64,000 bases of DNA from Spongisporangium articulatum (GTDB lineage Bacteria > Actinomycetota > Actinomycetes > Actinomycetales > Kineosporiaceae). Shown piece by piece: positions 57,332-64,000 of this stretch. Made by a program: the position numbers and the translations under genes. The stretch covers positions 434,001 through 498,000 of the forward strand of contig NZ_JBITLV010000001.1 in the NCBI RefSeq assembly GCF_044465595.1, in the 5' to 3' direction. How positions within the stretch are numbered: the stretch's first letter is position 1; the number at the start of each line of letters is the position of its first letter. The notes beneath the pieces are model-generated. The model did not search any database and was not told the DNA's origin. It saw only the letters and a program-made list of their open reading frames with translations.

Positions 57332-58483
57332 CTACTTGGCGATCTTGCCGACGACGCCGTCCACGAACCAGTCCATGCCCTCGATGCCGGGGTCGCCGTA
57401 CTGCAGGGACTCGCCCTCCTTGATCTTGACCTTGCCGTCCTGGCCCTTGATCGGACCGGTGAACACCGACGCCCCGTCGGCCTTCAGCTTGGTCAGGTCG
57501 TCGGCGATGATCGCCTTGGTCTCGTCGGTGACGCTCGGACCGTACGGCGACTGCACGAACGGGTTCTCGCCGTTCTGCAGGCCGACCCGGTAGTTCGCGT
57601 TGTACTTGCTGCCGGTGAACTTGCCGTCGATCGCGGTCTGCACGATGTCGTCGTAGAGCGGGCCCCACTTCCACTGCGACCCGGTCAGCCAGCCCTTGGG
57701 GGCGAGGCTGGAGGCGTCGGCGTGGTACCCGACGGTGTAGGCCCCCGCGGCCTCGGTGGCCGTGATCACCGTGCTCGTGCAGTCCTGGTGCTGGGTGACG
57801 ACGTCGATCTTCTGCGACAGCAGCGAGTCGACCGCGGTCTTCTGCTTCTGCGGGTCGCACCAGCTGCCGGTGTTCACCGCGTAGGTCTTGGCCTTCGGGT
57901 TCACCGACTGGGCGCCGAGCTCGAAGGCGTTGATGTTGTTGATGGTCTGGGGGATCGGGAAGGCGTAGACGTAGCCGAGCTTGTTGCTCTTGGTCGCCTT
58001 GCCGGCCGCGACGCCCGCCAGATACACGGGCTCGTACACGGTGCCGAAGTAGGTGCCGATGTTCTTGCCGACCGTGCCGGTGATGACGTTGCCCTGCTGG
58101 ACGACGACGACGTCCGGGTGCGCGGCGGCGACCTTCTCGGCGGCCTGCAGGTGGCCGTAGCTGGTGGCGAAGATGATCTTCGCGCCGCGGCCGATCATGC
58201 CCTCCATGACCCGGGCGGCATTGTCGTCCTCAGGGACGTTCTCCTGGGTGAGCACCTTCAGGTCGGGGAACTTCTTCGCGACCTCCTGGCTGCCCTCGTA
58301 GGCGGCCTGGTTGTACCCGAAGTCGGTCTTCGGGCCGACGAAGATGAAGCCGACGGCGCTGCCGCCCTGGCCCGGGGCGGACCCGGTGGACGACGTGGTG
58401 CTGGTGGCGCTGGAGCAGGCCGCGAGCGCGAGGGCTGCGGCGGTCGCCACGAAGGTGGCGGCGAGGCGGCGGCGGGATGCCAT
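57332..58483 (-). CDS. BMP-family ABC transporter substrate-binding lipoprotein
   Basis: The 383-residue protein starts with a lipoprotein signal (lipobox LAAC, lipidated Cys23). It belongs to the BMP/PnrA family: VGFIFVGPKTDFGYNQAAYE, then DNAARVMEGMIGRGAKIIFA, GKNIGTYFGTVYEPVYLAGV and IDVVTQHQDCTSTVITATEA. Family members bind purine nucleosides or related ligands; some take up other small N-rich compounds. Ligand identity is unknown; the coupled amidohydrolase genes suggest a urea derivative. The perfect palindrome ATTGTCGACAAT lies 18 bases before its ATG, between it and the permease genes, allowing extra expression of this subunit. Confidence 0.92.
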   Translation of the reverse strand: MASRRRLAATFVATAAALALAACSSATSTTSSTGSAPGQGGSAVGFIFVGPKTDFGYNQAAYEGSQEVAKKFPDLKVLTQENVPEDDNAARVMEGMIGRGAKIIFATSYGHLQAAEKVAAAHPDVVVVQQGNVITGTVGKNIGTYFGTVYEPVYLAGVAAGKATKSNKLGYVYAFPIPQTINNINAFELGAQSVNPKAKTYAVNTGSWCDPQKQKTAVDSLLSQKIDVVTQHQDCTSTVITATEAAGAYTVGYHADASSLAPKGWLTGSQWKWGPLYDDIVQTAIDGKFTGSKYNANYRVGLQNGENPFVQSPYGPSVTDETKAIIADDLTKLKADGASVFTGPIKGQDGKVKIKEGESLQYGDPGIEGMDWFVDGVVGKIAK

Positions 58484-58501
58484 GACTGGTTCCTCTCGTC
58501 G

Positions 58502-58513
58502 ATTGTCGACAAT
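58502..58513 (-). promoter_or_regulatory. TTGTCGACAA operator upstream of the binding protein gene
   Basis: ATTGTCGACAAT is a perfect 12-base palindrome. The same TTGTCGACAA core recurs at 62195-62204 upstream of the first gene of this transporter operon. The TnGTnnACnA pattern is typical of GntR-family sites. No gntR gene is in the window. Confidence 0.7.
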
Positions 58514-58555
58514 TGCTGAGCTGGGTTGCGGATGGACAGGGAGACTGAAAGCCGT

Positions 58556-59482
58556 TCAGGAGGCGGTGTTGTCGAACACCTTCCGGAGCTCGTCGGGGGC
58601 GGCGAGCAGCGTGCGCTTGCCGAGGAAGGCGAGGACCAGGAGCGTCACGACGAAGGGCAGGACGTCGAGCGCGAACTGGTTGTTCAGCACCGGGAGGTCG
58701 ACCCCCCGGGCCTGCAGCGCCGGGCTCAGCGCGAGCGCCGCCCCGAACAGGTAGGCGCCGGCCATCACCCGGATCGGCTGCCAGCTGGCGAAGATGACGA
58801 GGGCGACGGCGATGAAACCCCGCCCCACGATCATGTTCTCGAACCACGACTGGGCGTAGGCGATGGACAGGTGCGCACCGCCGATGCCCGAGAGCATGCC
58901 GCCCCCGATGACCGCGGCGTAGCGCACCGTCGAGATGCGGTAGCCGTGCACGGTCAGCACCTCGGCCCGCTCACCGGCCGTGCGCAGCAGCAGTCCGGGC
59001 CGGGTCTTGACCATCAGCAGGAACAGTGCGGGTGCGGTGAAGTAGGACAGGTAGGTCAGGGCGTCCTGGTCGAACAGGATCGGGCCGAGGAACGGGATGT
59101 CGCTGAGCCCGGGGATGGCGATCGGGTTGAGCGCGTGGATCTCCTTGCCCACGTAGCCGGCCCCGTACAGCGAAGTCAGGCCGAGGGCGAAGAACAGCAG
59201 GGTCAGGCCGGAGGCGAACTGGTTGGCCCCGCGGCCGATCACCAGCACCGCGTGGATCGCGGCGAGGAGGCCACCGGCGATCGCGGCCACCAGCACCCCG
59301 AGCCACGGGCTGCCGGTGCTGTACGCGGTGGCGAACCCGCCGAGCGCCCCGACCAGCATGCAGCCCTCGGTGCCCAGGTTCACGACCCCGGCCTTCTCCG
59401 AGACGGTCTCCCCGAGACCGGCGTACATGATGGAGGTTCCACCCCGGACGGCGCCGCTCAGGACGTCGGCAACCAGGCTCAT
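58556..59482 (-). CDS. BMP-type ABC transporter permease 2
   Basis: The 308-residue protein has about nine membrane helices and belongs to the ribose/nucleoside permease family (branched-chain type). The stretch GETVSEKAGVVNLGTEGCML near the N-terminus and AIHAVLVIGRGANQFASGLT are conserved in nucleoside permeases, as is GRGFIAVALVIFASWQPIRV. It pairs with permease 1, whose stop overlaps its ATG by 4 bases. The family imports nucleosides with PnrA-like binding proteins. Confidence 0.92.
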   Translation of the reverse strand: MSLVADVLSGAVRGGTSIMYAGLGETVSEKAGVVNLGTEGCMLVGALGGFATAYSTGSPWLGVLVAAIAGGLLAAIHAVLVIGRGANQFASGLTLLFFALGLTSLYGAGYVGKEIHALNPIAIPGLSDIPFLGPILFDQDALTYLSYFTAPALFLLMVKTRPGLLLRTAGERAEVLTVHGYRISTVRYAAVIGGGMLSGIGGAHLSIAYAQSWFENMIVGRGFIAVALVIFASWQPIRVMAGAYLFGAALALSPALQARGVDLPVLNNQFALDVLPFVVTLLVLAFLGKRTLLAAPDELRKVFDNTAS

Positions 59483-60582
59483 CGGGTGCTCGCCTTCTTC
59501 TTGGTGCCGGTCCAGCCGAGGACGGCGATGAGGATGAGACCGGCCAGGATGTTGGAGGTCGCGGCGGGCAGCCCGGAGTCGAGCTGGAGGCTGTCACCGG
59601 CCACGGCCAGCCCGGCCAGCACCGTCGCGGCGGCCAGCACGGCCCCCGGCTTGTGCATCGCCAGCCAGCTGGCCAGGAAGCCCAGGTACCCGATCTGGGC
59701 GCCGAAACTGGGCCGCAGCTGGTACTCGACGCCGGTCAGGTGGATGGCCCCGCCGAGGCCGGCGAGCGCGCCGCCGACGAGCATCGCCGTGAGCAGCAGC
59801 GTGGTCACCGGCAGGCCGGCACGCCGGGCCGCCTCGGGGTTGCCGCCGACGGCCTGCAGGTTGTAGCCCCAGGCGGTGTACTTGAAGAGGGCCCACACCG
59901 CGACGGCGGCCAGCACGGCGATCAGCAGCCCGTAGTGCACCTTCGTCCCGGTGAAGACGGGCAGTTTCACGGCGTCGCCGATCTGGGCCGTCGCCGGTTG
60001 TCCGGAACCGTTCGGGTCCTTCCAGGGCTGGTAGATCAGGGCCAGCAGCAGGTCCAGCGCGACGTAGTTGAGCAGCAGGGTGGTGACGGCCTCGTTGACG
60101 CTCACCGTCAACCGCATCGCCGCCGCGATCCCGGCCCACAGGGCGCCCGCGACGACGCCGCCGAGCAGCATCACGAGGAGCATCAGCCCGCCGGGAAGCG
60201 TGGCCCCGAGCCAGATGTAGAGCCCCGCGGCGGCCACCCCGCCGATGATCGTCTGACCCTCGCCCCCCACGTTCACGAGACCGGCCCGGCTCGGCACGAC
60301 CACGGCCAGCGCCGCGAGCGCGAAGGGCGCCGCCTTGATCAGGATCTGCTGGACGCTGTAGCTGTTCATGACGGTCTGCTCCCACGCGGTGGAGAAGACC
60401 TCGAACGGGTTGGCACCCTTGGTCAGCAGGATGGCGCCGAAGATGATGATCGCGCCGAGAACGGCTGCGACCCACCGGACGGCGACCTCGCCGATCGCCT
60501 TCCAGTCGACGCCCGGGCGCTCGGGCTCGGGGGCGGCGGCCGGCTCAGCCGGTTCCGTGGGAGCCTCGACGGTGGCGGTCAT
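59479..60582 (-). CDS. BMP-type ABC transporter permease 1
   Basis: The 367-residue protein has an N-terminal Pro/Glu-rich cytoplasmic stretch and about nine membrane helices. Conserved nucleoside-permease segments are VVVPSRAGLVNVGGEGQTII, NEAVTTLLLNYVALDLLLAL and WGYNLQAVGGNPEAARRAGL, the coupling region to the ATPase. The ATG at 60582 overlaps the ATPase stop (ATGA). It forms a heterodimer with permease 2 (inference from family). Confidence 0.92.
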   Translation of the reverse strand: MTATVEAPTEPAEPAAAPEPERPGVDWKAIGEVAVRWVAAVLGAIIIFGAILLTKGANPFEVFSTAWEQTVMNSYSVQQILIKAAPFALAALAVVVPSRAGLVNVGGEGQTIIGGVAAAGLYIWLGATLPGGLMLLVMLLGGVVAGALWAGIAAAMRLTVSVNEAVTTLLLNYVALDLLLALIYQPWKDPNGSGQPATAQIGDAVKLPVFTGTKVHYGLLIAVLAAVAVWALFKYTAWGYNLQAVGGNPEAARRAGLPVTTLLLTAMLVGGALAGLGGAIHLTGVEYQLRPSFGAQIGYLGFLASWLAMHKPGAVLAAATVLAGLAVAGDSLQLDSGLPAATSNILAGLILIAVLGWTGTKKKASTR

Positions 60583-62132
60583 GCCGCAGTCCCTTCTTCG
60601 TCCTCGACGGTCGGGTTCTCGGCGCCGCCGAGCATGAGCCGGCCGATCGCCATCCGGTCGGCGCCCTCGGCGTCGACGACCCCGGCGAGGTGGCCGTCGT
60701 GCATGACGGCGATGCGGTCGCACAGCGAGATCAGTTCGTCCAGGTCCTCGGAGACCACCAGGACGCCGGCGCCCTCCTTCGCCTTCTCCAGCAACAGTTC
60801 CTGGGTGCGGCGGGTGTTGGCGATGTCGAGGCCCCGGCTCGGGTAGGCGGCGACCACGAGGGTCGACTCGCCGCCCAGGGCGCGGGTCAGGACGACGCGC
60901 TGGATGTTCCCACCGGACAGCTCCGCCACCTTGCGGTGCTGCGGCGCCATCCGCAGACCGGCCCGCTCGTCGTCGGCCCGGGTGCGCAACGAGAGCTTGG
61001 CCCAGTCGATGCCGAACCCCTTCTTGGGCACGGGACGCCCGCCCAGCGGCATGTGCTGCAGCACGCTCAACCCGTGCACGACCGAGTCGGCCACCGGGTC
61101 CTCGGGGACGCCGACCGCACCCGCCTTCAGCGCGCCGGTCACCGTGTTCCCGCTCAGGGCCTGGCCGTTCACCGTCACGGTGCCGGAGGTGTTGACCCGC
61201 AGGCCGAGTGCCACCTCGCAGAGTTCCTTCTGCCCCGACCCGGCGACTCCGGCCACGCCGACCACCTCGCCCGGGTGCACGGTGAGCGTGACGCCGTGCA
61301 GCGCCTCGTGCCCGCGGTCGCCGTCGGCGCTCACGTCCTCGAGAAGCAGGGCGGGGGTGGTCTCCTCGGCGATCTCGGACTTCGGCCGGGCCAGCGGCGG
61401 GACCTTGCGCCCGACCATCGCCTCGACCAGCGCGGCGTCGTCGTGCTCCTTCGGGTCGGCGCCCACCAGGACCGTCCGCCCGCCGCGCAGCACGGTCACC
61501 CGGTCGGCGATCGCGCGCACCTCGTTCAGCTTGTGCGTGACGATGACGACGCCGTAACCGTTCTCGCGCATCCGCCGGACGACGCCGAACAGGGCCTCGA
61601 CCTCCTGCGGGGCGAGCACGCTGGTCGGCTCGTCGAGGATGACCAGGCGCGCACCCGTCATCAGGACCTTGAGGATCTCGGTGCGCTGCCGCTCACCGAT
61701 GCTGAGATGCCGCACCAGCTGGTCGGGGTCGACCTGCAGGCCGTGCTCCTCCGAGGCGGCGCGGATCTTCGCGGCCAGGGCCGGCAGGCCGAGCGTGAAC
61801 CGGCCGCCGAGGGCCAGGCCGATGTTCTCGGTGACCGTCAGGGCGGGCACCAGGCGCAGGTCCTGGAAGACCATGCCGATGCCGAGCGCCCGGGCGTCGG
61901 CGGGCGAGCCGATCACGACCTGCTTGCCGTCGGCCATCACCTCGCCCGAATCCGGCTGGTACACACCGTAGATCAGCTTCAGCAGGGTCGACTTGCCGGC
62001 GCCGTTCTCGCCGACCAGGGCGTGCACCTCGCCGGGCAGGACGTCGAAGTTCACGTTCTGGTTGGCCTTCACCTCGCCGAAGGTGATCGAGTAGCCGAGC
62101 ACCTCGAGCAGGGGGTGCACCTTGGTGGTCAT
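60579..62132 (-). CDS. BMP-type ABC transporter ATPase (double cassette)
   Basis: The 517-residue protein has two ABC cassettes. The first has Walker A GENGAGKST, Q-loop FQDLRLVPALT, signature LSIGERQR and Walker B LVILDEPTSV. The second has a weak Walker A (GVAGSGQKE), signature LSGGNIQR and a Walker B with Tyr-Pro replacing the usual acidic context (VVAAYPSRGLD), as usual in sugar/nucleoside double cassettes. The ATG at 62132 has no ribosome-binding site; a leaderless start or a poorly translated start is possible. It opens the operon ATPase-permease-permease-binding protein-hydrolase-AtzF domain. Confidence 0.92.
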   Translation of the reverse strand: MTTKVHPLLEVLGYSITFGEVKANQNVNFDVLPGEVHALVGENGAGKSTLLKLIYGVYQPDSGEVMADGKQVVIGSPADARALGIGMVFQDLRLVPALTVTENIGLALGGRFTLGLPALAAKIRAASEEHGLQVDPDQLVRHLSIGERQRTEILKVLMTGARLVILDEPTSVLAPQEVEALFGVVRRMRENGYGVVIVTHKLNEVRAIADRVTVLRGGRTVLVGADPKEHDDAALVEAMVGRKVPPLARPKSEIAEETTPALLLEDVSADGDRGHEALHGVTLTVHPGEVVGVAGVAGSGQKELCEVALGLRVNTSGTVTVNGQALSGNTVTGALKAGAVGVPEDPVADSVVHGLSVLQHMPLGGRPVPKKGFGIDWAKLSLRTRADDERAGLRMAPQHRKVAELSGGNIQRVVLTRALGGESTLVVAAYPSRGLDIANTRRTQELLLEKAKEGAGVLVVSEDLDELISLCDRIAVMHDGHLAGVVDAEGADRMAIGRLMLGGAENPTVEDEEGTAA

Positions 62133-62193
62133 GGCGCAGGAAGGTAGGAACGAGCTGTGTCGAGGCAAGGGGCTGCTCGTTAACGGGAGGTAA

Positions 62194-62205
62194 CTTGTCG
62201 ACAAT
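62194..62205 (-). promoter_or_regulatory. TTGTCGACAA operator upstream of the transporter operon
   Basis: CTTGTCGACAAT contains the perfect 10-base palindrome TTGTCGACAA (62195-62204), identical to the site at 58503-58512. It lies 62 bases before the ATPase start and about 100 bases before the divergent hydrolase 3, so it could affect both. Confidence 0.7.
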
Positions 62206-62300
62206 CGACGCTACGTTCTGATGTCGTCGGCGTTGGGCCGGACGGGCTAACCTGCCGGAGCCCCCTTGATCGTCGGAGGTGTTCGCCGACTGGTTCACCC

Positions 62301-63194
62301 GTGAGGAGCAGGAGCCGGGGACGGCACCGGGCCGCGGCCGCGGCACTGAGTGCGGCGTTCGTCGTCCAGGCCGTGCTCCTCGGGTGGGCCGGGACCCCGG
62401 CCCGCGCGGACGTCTCCGCCTCCCTGCCCGGGTTGTCCGTGACCCTGGCCAAGGCCGGGATGCAGGCCTACGGCGGGCAGGCCAAGCAGCAGTACTCGAC
62501 CTGGATCCCGGCCCAGCCCACGACCGACATGGCCGTCGTGACCGTGCACGGCGGCAGCTGGATCTACGGGGACGCCACCAAGATGTACGCGTTCAACCGG
62601 AAGCTGTACGCGGCCGGCATCCCATCGTTCTCGATCGACTACCGCTCCGCCTTCGACGCCGAGTGGCCCGCTCAGCGCACCGATCTGCTCACGGCCCTGG
62701 CCCAGATCCGTTCCCAGGCCCCGCAGTACGGCATCGACCCGGCCAAGATCGCCCTGATCGGCTCGTCGGCCGGTGGGCAGATCGCCCTGTCGGTGGCCAG
62801 TTCCGAGGGGCGCAAGGTGAGCTGCGCCGCCGTGGCCTACTCGCCGCCGACGTCTTTGAGGTACGCGCTCAACCTGCGGCGCACGGGGGTGACCACCGAG
62901 CAGAAGGCGCTGTCGACCGGCGCCCGGTGGCTGACCCCCACGAAGGCCCAGGTCGCCTCGGCCACCGTGCCGAAGAGTCCGTCCAAGGCCGACACCCCGG
63001 CGCTGCTGTTCGCGGGGGCCGACGAGTGGCTGAGCTTCCGGAACTCCACCCGGTACGTGCAGGCGTACGCCGGGAAGGGGCTCGACGTGCGGGCCGTCGT
63101 CCTGAAGGGCGAGCAGCGCCACGCCAGCGCCTACGCGGCCAAGTCGGCGTCGGTCTGGAAGCAGACCCTGGCGTTCATCGACAGGCATTGCTGA
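62301..63194 (+). CDS. Secreted alpha/beta hydrolase, paralogue 3
   Basis: The 297-residue protein has an Arg-rich Sec signal peptide with an AxA-type cleavage site near residue 36 (TPARA). The hydrolase domain shows HGGSW (83-87), Ser156 in GSSAGGQ, acid Asp241/Glu242 (GADEW), His274 (EQRHASAY), and the cysteine pair Cys175 and C-terminal Cys297 shared with paralogues 1 and 2. It is closest to paralogue 1 in layout. It is divergent from the ABC operon with a TTGTCGACAA site between them. Likely an extracellular esterase or lipase of unknown substrate. Confidence 0.87.
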   Translation: MRSRSRGRHRAAAAALSAAFVVQAVLLGWAGTPARADVSASLPGLSVTLAKAGMQAYGGQAKQQYSTWIPAQPTTDMAVVTVHGGSWIYGDATKMYAFNRKLYAAGIPSFSIDYRSAFDAEWPAQRTDLLTALAQIRSQAPQYGIDPAKIALIGSSAGGQIALSVASSEGRKVSCAAVAYSPPTSLRYALNLRRTGVTTEQKALSTGARWLTPTKAQVASATVPKSPSKADTPALLFAGADEWLSFRNSTRYVQAYAGKGLDVRAVVLKGEQRHASAYAAKSASVWKQTLAFIDRHC

Positions 63195-63257
63195 GCCGTC
63201 CGGGCTAGATCCGCCCGGTTGCCGGACGCGGACGGCCGCGGTGACGGACGCTGAGGC

Positions 63258-63449
63258 ATGCAGTTCCTCGAATGGCTCCGCCGCGACGACCCGCAGCTGG
63301 CGCACGACGTCGACTGGGTCCTCGACCTGCGCGACAACGCCGCGACCGAGGACCTGACCGAGCTGCTGCCCATGATCGTGGACGTCGAGAAGCGGCTCCA
63401 GGGGGCCGTCGCCGTCTTCGAGGCCGAGCTGTCCGTCCAGGAGTTCTGA
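63258..63449 (+). CDS. Small hypothetical protein (63 residues)
   Basis: A short acidic helical protein, starting MQFLEWLRRDDPQLAHDVDW and continuing VLDLRDNAATEDLTELLPMI. The ATG has GAGG 3 bases upstream and codon use matches the genome. It follows hydrolase 3 by 63 bases. No family is recognised. It ends at a perfect 20-base palindrome that probably terminates transcription. Confidence 0.6.
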   Translation: MQFLEWLRRDDPQLAHDVDWVLDLRDNAATEDLTELLPMIVDVEKRLQGAVAVFEAELSVQEF

Positions 63450-63460
63450 CTCCTTTGCGG

Positions 63461-63480
63461 TGAACGCCGATCGGCGTTCA
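63461..63480. terminator. Perfect 20-base palindrome at convergent ends
   Basis: TGAACGCCGATCGGCGTTCA reads the same on both strands. It lies between the small plus-strand gene and the minus-strand reading frame at 63478, overlapping the latter's stop. A terminator is likely, although with no loop bases the RNA stem would open at its centre. Confidence 0.55.
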
Positions 63481-63624
63481 GGCCAGCCGGGCGCGGAACT
63501 GCTCGTCGAACCCGTTCACCGGTTCGTCCTCGAGGTCCGCCACGAAGAAGGCGAGGAACCCGCTGCCGGGGCCCTCGTCGTCCAGCAGCTGCCAGACCGA
63601 TGCCGCTACCGTAACCCTACACAT
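63478..63624 (-). pseudogene. Short reading frame, possible 3' remnant of a gene cut at about 63600
   Basis: From about 63593 to the stop the frame has strongly GC-rich third positions and reads as a normal acidic protein end (WQLLDDEGPGSGFLAFFVAD, LEDEPVNGFDEQFRARLA). The first ten codons, from an ATG inside the palindrome at 63622, use low-GC codons unlike the rest. This looks like the C-terminal end of a real gene joined to foreign sequence, rather than an intact 48-residue gene. No function can be given. Confidence 0.45.
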
Positions 63625-63658
63625 GATGTAACTTACGTCCGACGTTAGTTACATCATG
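63622..63658. repeat. 37-bp near-perfect inverted repeat upstream of ATPase gene
   Basis: CATGATGTAACTTACGTC and GACGTTAGTTACATCATG pair over 18 bases with one mismatch around a single central C. The region is clearly richer in A+T than the rest of the window. It lies 34 bases before the ATPase gene and may be its operator, or mark the end of an inserted segment. TGTAACT/AGTTACA half-sites also form the TetR operator at 50162, with different spacing. Confidence 0.6.
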
Positions 63659-63692
63659 CGTAAGTTACTGGTGGCGACAGAGTGAGGCACAG

Positions 63693-64000
63693 GTGTTCGT
63701 CAACCGAGTACGTGAACTGGCCGATCTGCACACCTGGGCCGAACGTACCGACGCGCGACCGGGGTTGGTCTGGGGGCGCCGACGGGTCGGCAAGACGGCT
63801 CTGCTGCAGGAATTCGCACGCGGGAGGCGATCGGTCTTTCACACCGGCGCAGGTCGAGCAGCCCAGGGTGAGCTGCTCCAGCTGAGCCGCCAGGTCGCCG
63901 CCGAAGGGCTCAGCACTCTGCGCGACCTCACCGCTCGTCCGTTCCACGACTGGGACGACGCGCTCGAGCACCTGGCCGGTGCCGCTCGCAACGAACCCTT
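63693..64000 (+). CDS. P-loop ATPase (ATPase_2/archaeal-type AAA family), N-terminal part
   Basis: The first 102 codons are visible; the gene continues past the right edge. It begins FVNRVRELADLHTWAERTDA and carries the Walker A motif GRRRVGKTALLQEFARG near residue 30-45, followed by VFHTGAGRAAQGELLQLSRQ. This is the pattern of the ATPase_2 group, often with a C-terminal DUF234 domain, scattered among prokaryotes and probably horizontally moved. The GTG start has GAGG 5 bases upstream. The low-GC sequence and palindrome just before it suggest an inserted segment starting near 63600. Confidence 0.75.
   Translation, partial: MFVNRVRELADLHTWAERTDARPGLVWGRRRVGKTALLQEFARGRRSVFHTGAGRAAQGELLQLSRQVAAEGLSTLRDLTARPFHDWDDALEHLAGAARNEP

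Noticed and set aside
63460..63648. 62-codon plus-strand frame after the small hypothetical gene
   Set aside because: It crosses the terminator palindrome and the low-GC inverted repeat, has no ribosome-binding site, and is antisense to the better-biased remnant frame.
1..64000. tRNA, rRNA, riboswitch or CRISPR features
   Set aside because: No cloverleaf-like elements, rRNA segments, known riboswitch cores or regularly spaced repeats were recognised when reading both strands; a covariance-model search was not possible.

Overview
The window is about 72% GC by eye, uses GC-rich codons with many GTG starts, and encodes a complete Gram-positive-type flagellum: no FlgH/FlgI, and FliW-CsrA rather than the enteric regulators. 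With an EtfD-type Fe-S reductase, this points to a motile, high-GC actinobacterium. Kineosporia/Kineococcus-like, Cryptosporangium-like or Nocardioides-like groups are all possible; the sequence alone does not decide. No rRNA, tRNA, CRISPR array or insertion sequence was seen.

Layout. 1-4.1 kb: the end of a lipid-type unit (acyl carrier protein, extended FabG-like reductase), divergent from an EtfD-like membrane Fe-S reductase. 4.1-13 kb: late flagellar genes built around fliA. flgN-flgK-flgL-fliW-csrA run left, and fliA, flagellin, fliD, fliS and a fliT-position gene run right. 13-17.2 kb: a signalling block (receiver plus inactive HD domain; receiver plus HDOD; PAS histidine kinase). 17.2-19.4 kb: an MFS exporter and TetR pair with twin operators, lying inside the flagellar region. 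19.6-45.9 kb: the main flagellar run flgB-flgC-fliE-F-G-H-I-J, an NlpC/P60-SLT wall hydrolase, fliK, flgD, flgE, flbD, motA, motB, fliL, a methyltransferase, fliM, fliN, fliO, fliP, fliQ, fliR, flhB, flhA, a very long flhF-like gene and a small membrane protein. 46-49 kb (minus strand): a CheB-like esterase, an unidentified protein and an EAL/HDOD protein. 49.3-51.7 kb: TetR divergent from an acyl-CoA dehydrogenase. 51.9-63.2 kb: three paralogous exported alpha/beta hydrolases, a heparinase II/III-like secreted protein, and a BMP-type ABC importer operon ending in an isochorismatase-fold amidohydrolase and a stand-alone allophanate-hydrolase C-terminal domain. 63.2-64 kb: small genes and a lower-GC junction leading into a P-loop ATPase cut by the window edge.

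How the parts work together. Four flagellar start regions (fliA, flagellin, fliM, cheB) carry the same promoter pattern, TNNAG-N15-KCCGAWRA, which fits a FliA/sigma-28 regulon. The flagellin leader has a 7-bp hairpin presenting ACGGAC in its loop just upstream of the Shine-Dalgarno sequence. This matches the CsrA-binding layout known for Bacillus hag, and both csrA and its antagonist fliW are adjacent. The core chemotaxis genes cheA, cheW and cheY are absent, FliM lacks the usual N-terminal CheY-binding motif, and the FlhF-like protein has lost its GTP-binding P-loop.

The least explained element is a family of five long intergenic inverted repeats whose arms begin with GTGATCATG, four of them at convergent gene ends. 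They look like bidirectional terminators but share far more sequence than termination requires.
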